64,000 nt of DNA from Phascolarctos cinereus (GCF_002099425.1 NW_018343953.1:5654001-5718000), one strand, 5' to 3'. Positions 34,113 to 45,890 are shown, counted from the stretch's first letter. A program made the numbers and translations. The notes: generated from the sequence alone by a model not told the origin.

Positions 34113-37100
34113 CCTATCTATACATGCATACATACATATAATTTTTTTCCTCCAACTACCCTAATAGTGACAAAGGTCTCATGAGTTACAAATATTATCT
34201 TTTCATGCAGGAATATAAACAGCTGAACCTTATTAAGTCCCTTATGCTTTCTCTTTCCTGTTTACCTCTTCATGTTTCTCTTGAGTCTTATATTTGAAAG
34301 TCAAATTTTCTGTTCAGCTCTGGTCTTTTCATTAAGTATGCTTGAAAATCCTCGTTTCACCGATAATCCATTTTCCCCTGAAGAATTATACTCAGTTCTT
34401 CTGTGTAGGTGATTCTTGGTTGTAATCCTATCTCCTTTGCCCTTCAAAATATCATATTCTTAGCCCTCTAGTCCCTTAATGTAGAAGCTGCTAAATCCTG
34501 TGTTATCCTGATTGTGTTTCCACAATACTCGAATTGTTTCATTCTGGCTGCTTGCAATATTTTCTCCTTCACCTGGTAACTCTGGAATTTGGACTAATAT
34601 TCCTGGGAGTTTTCCTTTGGAGATCTCTTTCAGGAGGTGATTGGGGGATTCTTTCAATTTCTATTTTGCCCTCTAGTTCTAAAATATCAGGACAGTTTTC
34701 CTTGATAATTTCTTGAAAGATGATGTCTAGGCTCTTTTTTTTTGATCATGGCTTTCAGATACTCCAATAATTTTAAAATTATCTTTCCTGGATCTATTTT
34801 TCAGGTCGGTTGTTTTTCTAATGAGATATTTCACATTATTTTCTAGTTTTTCATTCCTTTGGATTTGTTTTATAGTGTCTTGATTTCTCATAAAGTCACT
34901 AGCTTTCAATTGCTCCATTCTAATTTTTAAGAAAGTATTTTCTTTGGTAAGCTTTTGGACTTCTTTTTCCATTTGGCTAATTTTGCTTTTTAAGGCATTC
35001 TTTTCCTCATTGGCTTTTTGGATCTCTTTTGCCATTTGGGTTAGGCTATTTTTTAAGGTGTTATTTTCTTCAGTATTTTTTTGGGTCTCCTTTAGCAAGC
35101 TGTTGACTAGTTTTTCATTTTTCTTGCATCACTCTCATTTCTCTTCCCAGTTTTTCCTCTACCTCTCTTACTTGCTTCTCAAAATCCTTTGTGAGCTCTT
35201 CCATGAGCTGGGACTGATTCATGTTTTCCTTGGAGGCTTTGGATGTAGGAGCTTTAACTTTGTTGTCTTCTTCTGCTTGTATGTTTTGATCTTCTTTGTT
35301 ACCAAAGAAGGATTCTATGGTCTGACTTTTTTTGCACCTTTGTTTGCTCATGATCCTAGCTAATTACTTGAGTTTTAAACTCTTTGTTAAGGTTGGAGTC
35401 TGCTTCCAGTATGGTACATTTGTACTGTCCCAAGCTTCAGGGGTTTTGTGCATCTGTTTTCAGAGATACTTCTAGGGACCTGTAAATTTTTCAGTTCTTT
35501 CAAGATGGTATGATAGTGGGCAAGATGTTACTCCTTTCTTGGCCTGTGCTCTGGTCTATGAGTGACCACAAGCACTCTTTTCTGACTTGGAACTTTGAGG
35601 AGGATTTTCTCTTCACCACCAGAAGCTTCACCATGCCAACACTCCTTACCCCAGGATTGCCAGCAAGAATGTGACCCAGATCCAAGCACGGGCAAAGCAA
35701 GAGATTCCTGTCTCAGCACCGGCAAAGAGATCCCTGCAATTCCCCTCTGATCAGCCACCTGATTCCCCCTCAGTCTGTGGGCCTGAAGCTCCAGAGGCAG
35801 CTGCCACCCCAGGGCCATGCTCAAGGACTGGGGCTGAGACTGAGCTTCTCTCTTTCCCTGCAGTCACAAACTTTCCCCACTAACCTTTTAAGTTTCCTTT
35901 GGCATTTGTGGGTTGAAAAGTCAGGAAACCACCACAGCTGCCCACAATTCAGTCCTCTGAGGCCTGCTCCAGGTTCACTGAGGCCTGTTTTGCCTGCATG
36001 CCCATGCCAAACTGTGCTCCTCTCCCTGACATGAGTGATATACTTTTCTGATCAGCCATCCAGGACGTCTTGGGCTGGAAATTTGTTTCACTCTGTGTTT
36101 TTGTGGGTTCTGCTACTTTAAAATTTGTTAAGAGACATTTTTTACAGGTATTTTGAGGGGTTTGGGGGAGAGCTCAAGCAAGTCACTGCTTTTACTCTGC
36201 CATCTTGGTTCTGCCCCCAGAAGAATTTCTCCATCATTTCTTATAGCACAATATTATAGCAGTATTCCATTACATTCATATACCACAACTTGTTCAGCCA
36301 TTCCCCAATGGATGGGCATCCCCTCAATTTCCAATTTTTGGCCACCACAAAAGGAGCTGCTATAAATATTCTTGTGCATGTGGGTCCTTTTCCATTTTTT
36401 ATGATCTGTTTGGGATATAGACCTAGAAGTGGTATTGCTGGGTCAAAGGGTATGCACAGTTTTATAGCCCTTTGGGCATAGTTACAAATTGCTCTCCAGA
36501 ATGGTTGGATTTGCTCACAACTCCACCAACAATGTGTTAGTGTTCCAATTTTCCCACATCTTCTCTAACATTTAACGTTCTCCTGTTTTGTCATGTTAGT
36601 CAATCTGATAGGTGTGATGTTGTACCTCAGAGTTATTTTGATCTGCATTTCTTTAACAAATAGTGATTTGCAGCATTTTTTCATATGACTATAGCTTTAA
36701 TTTCTTTATGTGAAAAGTGTCTGTTCATACCCTTTGGCCATTTATCAGTTGGGGAATGACTTGTATTTTTATAATTTTGACTCAGTTCTCTATGTATTTT
36801 AGAAATAAGGCCTGTGTCAGAGACACTGGCTGTAAAAAATTGTTTCCCAACTTTCTGCTTTCCTTCTAATCTTGGTTGAATTGGCTTTGTTTGTGCAACA
36901 GATTTTTAATTTAATAAAATCAAAATCATTTATTTTGCATTTCATAATGTTCTCTATAACTTCTTTGGTCATAAATTCTTCCATACTCCATAAATCTGAC
37001 AGGCAAACTATTCCTTGCTCTCTTAGTTTGCTGATAATATCACCCTATATATCTAAATCATATATGCTATTTGACTTTATCTTGGTATGCATTGTAAGTT

Positions 37101-38345
37101 GTTGGTCTATGCCTAGTTTTTACCATGCTGTTTCCTAGAGTTCCCACCAGTTTTTGTTAAATAGTGAGTTCTTATCCCAAAAGCTGCAGTTTTGGGTTTA
37201 TCAAACAGTAGATTACTATAGTCATTGACTATTGTGTCCTGTGTACCTATCCTATTCTACTGATCCAGCATTCTGTTTCTTAACCATATCAAGTAATTTT
37301 GATGATTGCTCATGCAGCCTATTCTAATCCCTCAACATTCTATTTCCCTCCTCAACCCCCATTATAATGGATTTATTTTATAATACATATATACACACAT
37401 ATGTGTATGTGTATGTGTATATATGTGTGTCCATATCGCCATCTCCAATAGGATGTAATATTCTTGAGGATACAGACTGTTTTACAATTGCCTTTGTATA
37501 CCCTGTCCCTGGCAAGAAGTAGGCACTTAATAAAGGCCTCCCTATGAACTGATGTCTAAAGCACTGTGTGCTTCATTGTAGGGACCTATGGATGAAAAAA
37601 AAACCTTATTCTTTGGAGTTGGGGATGCTACAATCAGGTGAGGAAGATAAGACATGGAGACAAATGATATAAAACAAAATATAATATGATGTTCTTAAAA
37701 TAAGTACAGTGTCCTAGGAATTGATGATCAGAAAATAAATCATTTCTGACTTAGGAAAGATCCCAGAAGGAAGGCTTCTTAAAGAAGGTGGAATTTGAGG
37801 TGGGCCTTGGGAATTTCTACAAATGAACATTGGGATATAGTAATACATGCTTAGGAATCAAACTGAGCACAGGTACACAATAGGCAAAGTAGTTTGTGGT
37901 CAGATATTTGACTTAGTAACTTAAAGGGACACGTTACTACAGACGGCAGTCTATAGTGTGGTACAGTGGAAAGAATATTAGCTTAGAATCAGTGTACATG
38001 GGTTGCAGTCCTGATTCTGATACGTAATACTTGTGTGTCCTTGGGCAAGTCATTTAACTTTTGCTCTGACGTGTTTCCTCAGCTGTAAAATGTAAGAGTT
38101 AGATAAGCAACTTCTGAAGCGTTTACCATTTCTAAATTCAATATCCTAGGCCTGTAAACCTCTTAAACTAAAAAAAAAAAAAAGCTAGATTCAGTGCATG
38201 GAGGGTTTTCAATGCCAAACTAAAGAACTTGGCCTTCATTTGATAGGCAATTTTAAATTATTTTTTAGGGACCTATTTTAACCCATTATTGGCCTTGGAA
38301 ATGACAAAACACCAAGTATATGTATAGAATCCTCTCTTAATAACA

Positions 38346-38388
<43 letters not shown>

Positions 38389-41374
38389 TACTGAGGTTAA
38401 TGGGAAAGATCATATTCTAGGGGAATATTTTTCTTTTACCTATCTTTTAAAAAGCCCAGACTTCAGCACATTATCAACAATGACTTGATGAGGGGAAGTG
38501 GTTAAAAAAAGGTCATCTCATAACCAGAGAAAATGTAAAGTATGATCTGAAAGGGAGATGGGCAGTCTATAAATTGAGAGTAAGGGGTAACAGCTGAACA
38601 GCTTAAATATTACACTGGTGCCCAAAAGTTGTTAAAATATCTCAAAGAAATTACCAGTGGGATGGATTGACCCTTTGTGGAGGATTTATAGGATATAATA
38701 CAGGCATGGTGGGGTTGCAATCTGGATACATTCCAGAAATCTGCATTTTGCAGCAGCAAGAATGCTGGATTTTCAATCATAGGATCTCGGTTTGAGTCAT
38801 GACTTTTTAAATTATTACATATGTGAGAATGGGCAAGTCATGACTTAACCTTCTTATCATCTCAGTTTCATCATCTGTAAAGTGAGGAGGTACTAATTAT
38901 AATGACAGCAATTACATGGGGATTTAAGATTTGTAAAGCACTTTATAAATATTTGTTCTTCACAACAACTCTGGAATTTAGGTACTATCATTATTTCCAT
39001 TTTGCAAATGAGGACACTCTGGGTTGGACACTGTGTGCCCAGAGTCACACAGCTAGTAAGTGCCTAAGTTTGTGCCATATTTGAATTCAGGTCTTCCCAA
39101 CACCAGGCACAGTGCTCTATGCATTGTGCCACACAGATTAGATGAATTCTAAGGTCTCTTCCAGTTTTCAATCTACATTTCTCAGAACTGTGTAGATGAT
39201 TCCGGGGCTAGAGATGATAGGTGAGATCTTAGGAAGGAATGTCCTTGGAGTAATTAATATGGTAAAGTAAGGCAAGGAACAAGATGGTGTGCAATCTGAT
39301 ATAGGCTATACATATATATTGCTATTAAACATATTTTCACATTAGTGATGTTGTAAGTAAGAATTAGAACCAATAGGAGGAACCGCCAGAAAGAGGAAAC
39401 AAAACGCAATAGAAGAAAAAATAGCAAATAGTATGCTTCAATCTGCATTCAAACTCCATAGTTCCTTCTTCTTTGTGGATAGCATTTTCCATCACAAGGC
39501 CTTTGGAAATGTCTTAGATCCTTGTAATGCGGAGAAGGGTTAAGTTTATCAACATCAGTCATTGCAAAATGTGGCTATTATTATGTGCAACGCTCTCCTG
39601 GCTCTGCTCACTTCACTCAGCATCAGACCATACAACTCTTTCCAGGTATTTCTGAAGTCAAACTGTTCATCATTTCTTATAGCACAAGAGTACTCCATTA
39701 CATTCATATACCACAACTTGTTCGGCCATTCCCCAATTGATGGGCATCCTCTCAATTTCCAATTCTTTGCCACCACAGAAAGAGCTGCTATAAATATTTT
39801 TGTACATGTGGGTCCTTTTTCCATTTGTATGATCTCTCTGGGTTATAGCCCTAGAAGTGGTATTGCTGGGTCAAAGGATATGCACATTTTTATTGTCCCT
39901 TGGGCATAGTTCCAAATTGCTCTCCAAAATGGTTGGATCATTTTATAACTTCACCAACAATGCATTAGTGTTCCTACATATTCTCCAACATTTATCATTT
40001 TCCTGTTTTGTCATGTTGGCCAATCTGATAGTTGGGTTGTGGTACCTCAGAGTTGTTTTGATTTGCATTTCTCTAATCAATAGTGATTTAGAGCATTTTT
40101 TCATATGACTATAGACAGCTTTAATTTATGTATCTGAGAACTGCCTGTTCATATCCTTTGACCATTTATCAATTGGGGAATGACTTGTATTCTTATAAAT
40201 CTGACTTAATTTTCTATATATTTTAGAAATGAGGCCCTTATCAGAGAGACTGATTGCAAAAATTCTTTCCCAATTTTCTACTTTCCTTCTAATCTTGGTT
40301 GCATTGGCTTTGTTTGTGCAAAACCTTTTCAATTTAATGTAATCAAAGTTATCCATTTTGCTTTTCGTAATGTTCTCTATTTCCTGTTTGGTCATGAATT
40401 CTTCTGTTCTCCATAAATATAATAGTATGCCTCATATTTAAACCACATTGAAGGTTATAACATATTAGCATTATTATCCCCATTTTACAGCTAACAAAGC
40501 TGAGGGTCCTGGTACTTAAGTAACTGGCCAAGTGGAACACCCAATAAATGCCTCAGAAGGATCATGCAGCAAGTATTCTGATTCAAGGTCCAGTCCTTTC
40601 CATTACAAAAGGTGGCCTTCCTACATACTCTTCCTAGATTCTCCCTATCACCTCTGACTATGCTTGGATTTCTAGCTCCTCTGAACCACAGCTTACTTTT
40701 TTTCCTAGCTCTTTATTTTATACAAATTCTCTTTTGATCTTCACAATACTTTTAGAACTGATCAGTGCAATAGGAAACTGAAGCCCAGAGAGACTTATTG
40801 ACTTACCAAAGGTCATCCAGCTAGTTGATGTGACCTATTCATTCAGAGACTTAGTAAGTGCTAGAGCTCATTCAAACTCTGGACTTTTGACTTAAAAGTC
40901 AATGCTTGAGTCATCCTATCAGAGTTGGCTTGATAAAACAATCTTTGTGTGATATTAGATCCGTGTTAGAGATATCTCACCCTTCCCTGAACTCTCTTCC
41001 AATTCTGTTTCAGAATTCTTTTAAATATATAGCAATCTCTCAGTTCCACAAAACCCCCTGTACGTCCAGCCCTTCCCCTTCCTGGCTACAAATGCAGCAT
41101 TTGAGCACCTAAATAAAAAAACAAAACAAAACTACTTTACTAATCATCCCCTTAACACAATGGAAGGTGACATTATCATTAATCTTCCTTAGAGTGAGAC
41201 AAATCCCAGCACTAGTTCAAGTGTCTATTGGTACAAACAAATTTTGAGGGCCCCAACTGAACCTTCTTCTATATCTATAGCCCCAGCTCTTCATTAGTTA
41301 ATCTGTTCCTTACCTGTCTCAGCATAAGAGAAGATCACAAAAAGCACCATAAACACCAGATAGAGATTTCCCAT
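31950..41374 (-). CDS. Beta-defensin gene, two exons, intact
   Basis: Joining 41374-41314 to 32092-31950 on the minus strand gives a 67-residue secreted cationic peptide. Residues 1-20 form a hydrophobic signal peptide. Six cysteines follow at 31, 38, 43, 53, 60 and 61, so the spacing is C-x6-C-x4-C-x9-C-x6-CC, the same as human beta-defensin 2 (recalled family knowledge). The expected disulfide pairing is C1-C5, C2-C4, C3-C6. The mature part has 11 Lys/Arg against 3 acidic residues, which suits a membrane-active antimicrobial peptide or chemokine-like ligand outside the cell. The two-exon layout with a phase-1 intron is typical of the family. The intron is long because an L1 holding a HAL1 (32838-37310) and another L1 end (39330-40430) lie in it. 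The exact orthologue is not recognised, so no symbol is given. Confidence 0.9.
32240..32470 (+). mobile_element. MIR/MAR-like SINE remnant
   Basis: GTGCAATATGGTACAATGGA and CAACTCTTTGAGTCTTAGTTT are a diverged plus-strand SINE. It is in the defensin intron about 150 bp upstream of exon 2. Confidence 0.5.
32485..32830 (+). mobile_element. L2 LINE 3' fragment downstream of defensin exon 2 in plus coordinates
   Basis: TAAACTTCCCTGGTTCTATA and CAGATTCTACTCTTTGACC followed by the TCTTTCTGGCC region match L2. It lies in the defensin intron, antisense to the gene. Confidence 0.55.
33207..36231 (-). mobile_element. Complete HAL1-type element in the defensin intron
   Basis: The reverse strand begins near 36217 with GGGGGCAGAACCAAGATGGC and has a 5' UTR. 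ORF1 starts at 35351 (MSKQRCKKSQTIESFFGN, then coiled-coil units such as EIQKANEEKNALKSKISQ) and carries frameshifts. The element then passes into the inter-ORF region and the same 3' end as the 14.3-kb copy (AATTTGGAATTCAAAATC region). ORF2 is absent. An 11-bp target duplication, CATCATTTCTT, lies at 33196-33206 and 36232-36242. A CTAT repeat (34044-34112) has expanded inside. The insertion split an older L1 3' end. Confidence 0.82.
34044..34112. repeat. (CTAT)n microsatellite
   Basis: Roughly 15 CTAT units within the minus-strand HAL1 of the defensin intron. A TG repeat (38346-38382) and a TATACACA-type repeat (37380-37430) also lie in this intron. Confidence 0.95.
37500..38155. mobile_element. 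L2 (reverse) remnant followed by a MIR/MAR-like SINE (+)
   Basis: About 37500-37860 carries reverse L2 pieces (CTTAATAAAGGCCTCCCTATG, GGAGTTGGGGATGCTACAAT, GGTGGAATTTGAGGTGGGCC). About 37955-38155 is a plus-strand SINE remnant (GTACAGTGGAAAGAATATTA, TTGGGCAAGTCATTTAACTT). Both are old. They lie in the defensin intron. Confidence 0.55.
38755..39135. mobile_element. SINE remnant (+) followed by MIR core (-)
   Basis: Plus-strand SINE pieces to about 38900 (GAATGGGCAAGTCATGACTT). Then comes a reverse MIR (GATTTGTAAAGCACTTTATA, CAAATGAGGACACTC, CACACAGCTAGTAAGTGCC). All lie in the defensin intron. Confidence 0.6.
39330..40430 (-). mobile_element. 5'-truncated L1 3' end in the defensin intron
   Basis: The minus strand encodes a long run of ORF2 C-terminus (EIENITKSKMDNFDYIKLKR, then KWSKDMNRQFSD) from about 40395, followed by the L1 3' UTR down to about 39330. 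It is a second, separate L1 insertion in the same intron. It is closely related to the one at 32.8-37.3 kb. Confidence 0.82.
40440..40900 (-). mobile_element. MIR-like remnants near defensin exon 1
   Basis: Two reverse MIR-type pieces (CCCCATTTTACAGCTAACAA; GAAACTGAAGCCCAGAGAGA with GGTCATCCAGCTAGTTG). They lie 0.4-0.9 kb downstream of exon 1 in the intron. Confidence 0.5.
41314..41374 (-). CDS. Beta-defensin exon 1 (signal peptide)
   Basis: The ATG at 41372-41374 opens a frame beginning MGNLYLVFMVLFVIF and ending in Ala-Glu-Thr plus one base of the next codon. This is a classical short hydrophobic signal sequence, with a likely cleavage point after the Ser-Tyr-Ala stretch. The exon ends ACAG followed by the donor GTAAGG at 41313-41308, leaving a phase-1 junction. 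The first base pairs with GG of exon 2 to make glycine 21. The A of CACCATGG gives a good initiation context. Confidence 0.88.
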
Positions 41375-41575
41375 GGTGAATGGTTGGCTTGAACCTGGGA
41401 ATTATAGAAAACAGGACAAAAGGATAGTTCAGCAGAAGATAGGACAAGACAGAACAAATAAGACCAGACTAGAGCAGGCCACTCTATACTCAGCTTTTTT
41501 CCTAAAGCTGACTGAAAGAATCTTCTCAGGAGCTTGGAGTACCCCTATATTTATTGGGCATGGAAATTGCCCAAT
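41375..41575 (-). promoter_or_regulatory. Core promoter and 5' UTR of the beta-defensin gene
   Basis: On the minus strand a TATA-like AATAAATATAGG lies at about 41557-41545, roughly 170-185 bp upstream of the ATG, which would place transcription start near 41520. Just upstream, GGGCAATTTCC (about 41572-41562) is one mismatch from an NF-kappaB consensus core, and CCAAT overlaps it. NF-kappaB control is known for inducible beta-defensins; its use here is inference. A short extra 5' UTR intron cannot be excluded. Confidence 0.5.
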
Positions 41576-42079
41576 AGAGCATTATAATTTAATAAGCAAA
41601 TGTTACAACACACAGTGAGATTCTAAGTAAACTCATATTAAATAACCAATGTTATTTAACCTGAGGAGGGTTTAAGTCATGTGGCCTTCTTTCCCTCTAT
41701 CTCTGGTTTTAAATGGAGTGGTATTGGGAGGACCAAGTTGAATGTTCTAGCTAAAGCAACTTCTATCAAAAGCAGCTCCTTCTTGCAAAGGAGCCTATGG
41801 GCCAGAATTTCTCCTCCTGGAACTGTTGCAGAATTTCTCAGCCAAAGTTCCTAGAAAGCCCATCAAGAATCTCACCCATCCACAAAATTGGTAGTCAAAT
41901 ATTTTAAAAGTCTGACTGACAAAAAATAGTAGGATGATTCTCAACCAATTTAGGAAACCACAAGCTGGAAAGTAAGTCCCCCCCAAAAGGATTAAAATTA
42001 TTTCACGTAGATCTCATTTCCCAATATCCAGCTTCCACTTAAATAATAAGCAGCAATTATCAATAAGTAGCATTTGGTG

Positions 42080-42590
42080 GCAAATTAGGATGCATCAGTA
42101 ACATTATTCACTGAAGATGAAGGGGAAGTCCAATAGAGGGAAAAGGAGGAAAAGGCTTCTAGAGGAGCATTTGGCATGTAAGTGTCAATATTTGTCATCA
42201 GAATGAAAAAACACTTCTTTTTCAAAGACAGCAAAGAAGAGGGGGTAAACAAATACTTCTAGTATTGTTTGAGAAAGTCAATTTGATCAAAGATGGTAGG
42301 GTTGAGGTAATCATTAAGAGAAAGTTGTAGGTGTCTCTTATCAAAGGATAATAAAAGTATTTACAGCAGTGGATAAGACCATCAGTTTTATCATGTGCAT
42401 GTAATTTTTTTTATGTTTATTCATCCATGAGAAGTAATTTTATCTCCTCCCATTTTCAGTATATATAGGAAGTTAATGACCTGTGGGAAGAGCCACATTT
42501 CATGCTTTCCTCTGTAGACGGCTGGGTCTGTGATTAATATTCCTGAATCTCTTTCATTATCTCCTAGATGAACCAAATCTAGACCTATCT
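42080..42590 (-). repeat. Block C2: 5' flank of the intact defensin, partner of C1
   Basis: This upstream flank of the intact defensin gene matches block C1 in inverted orientation, with many substitutions and small indels, so the duplication is old. No repeat family was recognised in it, and it reads as unique flanking DNA. It is the main evidence, apart from the exon itself, that the 21.9-kb relic and the intact gene are an inverted duplicate pair. Confidence 0.6.
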
Positions 42591-43538
42591 TATTAAGAAG
42601 TACTAGCTAATTTCAGCCAATAAACATTTATTCACCAGTTCTATGTCAGAGGAACTGTGTTAAGCTGTAGTTTTCACCTCCAAAAGTCCCTCTTCTAGAC
42701 CAAAAGTCTTTCCTAAAATCATCCTCCATTTAGCAATCATTTTCTCTTTGTTTCCTCTCTTGCCAGCCTTTACATTTTATCTGGTTACTAGGCTATTTCC
42801 AAGGGAGGAATGCCTAGGGAGGCAGTTGGAAAGAGCACCTTCTGGATCCATGGCTTCCAATTTCTCCCACTGTCTATGTGTGTGACATCTGGCACATTCC
42901 TTCTCCTCTTTGGCCTTTTCTATTCTTTGCTATAAAGTGAAAATATAGGGTTAAATGATTCCATTTTTTCAGGTTTATGTAGATAAATGTTCAGTTATTC
43001 ACATACCAGGTTAAAAATATACATGAAATTCTTTTAAGTTTAATCTACATTCTGAACATTTTCTCTACTACTTTCTTCAGTCCAAAAAAATCAACAAAAC
43101 AATAAATCAATCCTTGACATGTAGCATTTCTTGATTTCAGAGGTGTAAATGTTGATACTGAAAAGGAAATCAGTTGTTTTTAAGAGCCCCTAGGAACTGG
43201 CTCCAGCACACTCCTACGTAGTTTTTAATCTGGGTACTCGAGGGCTATGCCAAAAGAGTACATGGTCTAACAGTTTCTTATATGTTGTTATAATTCTGGT
43301 AGTAGACTAAGCCTTCTTTCTAGTGACCACTCTAGCTATGTACAGAGAGAATCATTACCAGTAAGTTGGTTAGTGATAAATTCTTTGACACTGGCAACCC
43401 ATGAAAAATTAAAATATGAAATACCACCCAATTATCTGTTCTATTGCCCAACTTGACAAGTGTTCAATCAACATGCCTTCCATAATTCATTGGGTGTCTT
43501 AGAATACATGCCATTTGAACATTTGAACATTGATTTTT

Positions 43539-43741
43539 GGGACAGCTAGATGGCACAGTCAGACACTTACTAACTGTGTGGCCCTAGGCAAGTCACTTAA
43601 CTCAGTTTGTCTCAGTTTCTTCATCTGTAAAATGAACTGGAGAAGGAAATGGCAAACTACTCCATTATCTTTGTCAAGAAAATCCCAAATGGGGTCACGA
43701 ATAATTAGACATGATTGAAAATGATGGGACAACAACAACAA
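43539..43741 (+). mobile_element. Longer SINE with CORE body
   Basis: GGACAGCTAGATGGCACAGT head, GTCACTTAACTCAGTTTGTC body and an ACAACAACAACAA tail. Flanks ATTGATTTTT and ATTGATTTTA look like the target duplication. Confidence 0.82.
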
Positions 43742-43744
43742 ATT

Positions 43745-45200
43745 GATTTTATAAACATACTACAAGCTGGCCATTGTAGAGTTTGCCTTGCAATTGTTTA
43801 TCAGTTTATCAGTTATATTGTTGAGTTGAGACATTGCCTGGATCAAAGGTTACATCCATTTTTCTTCTCAAATACATTTTTCCCTGCTTTGGCCCACTAA
43901 CTTTATTGATTCTGATGAAAAGTTGAGACTGATGCTGTGCTTTCCCAGATCTACTCTAATCTTGGGGTCACTCAAAAGTTTCATACTCCTTATCATCCTG
44001 AAATCTTGGATTAGGTATGGTGCATGAACTAAGAACTTAAGAACATCATTGGCAAGCTCTGTTCTGAAACCCTTCTAAAATGTGCTGGTGTTCTTCCCCA
44101 GCCTTGTTCCAATGGCAGAACAGATGGGGGGGCATTATATATCTCTCTTTATTAAATGCTGTTTGGTCATCCTATTAAAGCAAAATCTTTCTACTCAGTA
44201 TAAACATGATTGTTGGGGAGAGACACACGTTTTTCTTCTTATATAGGAAGCCCCAAAATAGACTGAAAGAACTTCACAATACAGGAGCTGGAATACAGAG
44301 TGGGCCTTTGGACATTTTGCTACATAAGTTCCACCCACCTATAGATAGAGTCTATATTAAGAATTTCCAACAAACCAGTGGAACTCAGCCTATTTGGGAA
44401 AGCCATTTCCAAATACTGCTGACAACAATAAATGAATTCTAGACCAGAGAAAAAGACTCGTGGATACATTGTTCACAAGTAAAACCTGCCCCTGGCACAG
44501 ATACCCCTTTTGATGACAAGGTATTGTGGCTGTGTATTGTTTAGTATTATTCTTATCCCAAGTAAAGGAAATTCATACTAAAGTAAATTCCTCTAAGAAT
44601 GGAAAAAGGCAGACACCAGAAGAATGGTTACTTTTTGTTTATTATTCATATTTGGTTTCATAATCTTTGGGATTATCATGTGTAGAATTGGCAGGTCAGG
44701 GCCAGGCCCACAAACAGCTCCTTCTTGAATTGCTTTCCTGATTTTAATACTATATTCCATAGCCCTCTTTAACCCAACCAAGTTGGAAAGTCAGTGGATA
44801 AACACAGTTCCACCTAACTGTGAGAAATTATCTGGCATAGGGAAATGGTTACTGTTACTTTACCTGCCTCATTACTTATGTTTATGTTTATTATAATTTC
44901 TACCAAACTCACTTGTAGCTGGATTATGATTATTTAGCTATGCTACCCTTTGCCTTTGAAAGGTTACACCTAGACCACACCTTAGAGTAGATCTAGGACA
45001 GTACTGGTATGTCAGTTGTATGCCAAATAGTCAGGACAACAGTGGTCTAATAAAGACCAGAGAGGCAGCATTCTCTAGTGGGATAGTTTTAGTTCTGGTT
45101 CTGGCACAACATTTCCATGGGAAAAAAAGGGAACTAGTTCTCCATCAGAATTTCTAACTTCTGCAGCTTTAATTACCCCTATAACCATAGGAGTAAGGAA
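43745..45200. other. Unrecognised sequence upstream of an L1 3' end
   Basis: No gene or repeat family identified. Frames at 44206-44442 (plus) and 44593-44781 (minus) are open for 60-80 codons without recognisable domains. 42600-43530 is similar apart from an L2-like scrap near 42620 and a MIR-like piece near 42820-42970. Confidence 0.45.
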
Positions 45201-45204
45201 TAAG

Positions 45205-45890
45205 AAAAGACTGTCTCTTTGACCTAGCAATACCACTACTAAGTATGTATCCCCAAAGAGATAAAAAACACAAAGGAAAAGGACCTATATGTACAAAAAT
45301 ATCTATAGCAGCACTTTTCTGGGAGTAAAGAATTTGAAGTTGGGGGGAAGCCCATGAGTTGGGGAATGGCTGAACAAATTGCAGTTTATGATTATGATGG
45401 AATACTATTGTGTTATAAAAAAAAATGATGAGCAGGATGCTCTCAGAAAAACCTGGGAAGACTTGCATGGGGTGATGCAAAATGAAATGTACGGTGTACA
45501 CATTAACAGCATTGTTGTAAGATGATCAGCTGTGAATGACTTAGTTATTCTCAGCAATACAATGATCCAAGACAACTCTGAGGACTTATAATGAAAAATA
45601 CTGTCCATCTCCAGAAAAAAGATCTGAATACAGATTGAAGCACGCTTTTTTAACTTTATTTTTCAGGGGTTTATGTCTATGTTTTCTTTCACAACATGAC
45701 TATTACGGATACGTTTTGCCTGACTACACATATGTAACCTATATTGAATTGCTTGGCTTCTCAATGGGGACGTAAGGGTGGGGAGGGAGGAAGGGAGAGA
45801 ATTTAGAGCTCAAAGTTTTAAAAACAAATGCTAAAAATTGTTTTTACATGTAACTAGGGAAAATAAAATAGTAAAAAAAGAAAATTATTA
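45205..45890 (+). mobile_element. L1 3' end, older subfamily
   Basis: ORF2 C-terminal sequence (plus-strand CCTAGCAATACCACTACTAA, then GGAAGCCCATGAGTTGGGGA) is followed by an L1 3' UTR with the GTGGGGAGGGAGGAAGGGA segment and an A-rich end at about 45890. It is 5'-truncated and diverged from the copies at 32.8 and 39.3 kb. Confidence 0.75.

Larger units (their letters stand above)
32838..37310 (-). mobile_element. 5'-truncated L1 3' end, host of the HAL1
   Basis: Minus-strand L1 ORF2 C-terminal sequence (36243-37310; fragments matching the SLIPHSIDKWPKGM- and TFEPAIPLLGLY-like regions) and the 3' UTR (32838-33206) flank the nested HAL1. The A-rich end faces 32838. The 5' end is lost near 37310, as expected for incomplete reverse transcription. 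It lies inside the defensin intron in the same orientation as the gene. Confidence 0.8.

Noticed and set aside
33910-34164. Tandem CTAT array considered as a CRISPR-like or satellite array
   Set aside because: Plain tetranucleotide microsatellite within a HAL1, with no spacers.
40126-40395. An 89-codon minus-strand frame
   Set aside because: It is the C-terminal end of L1 ORF2, not a host gene.
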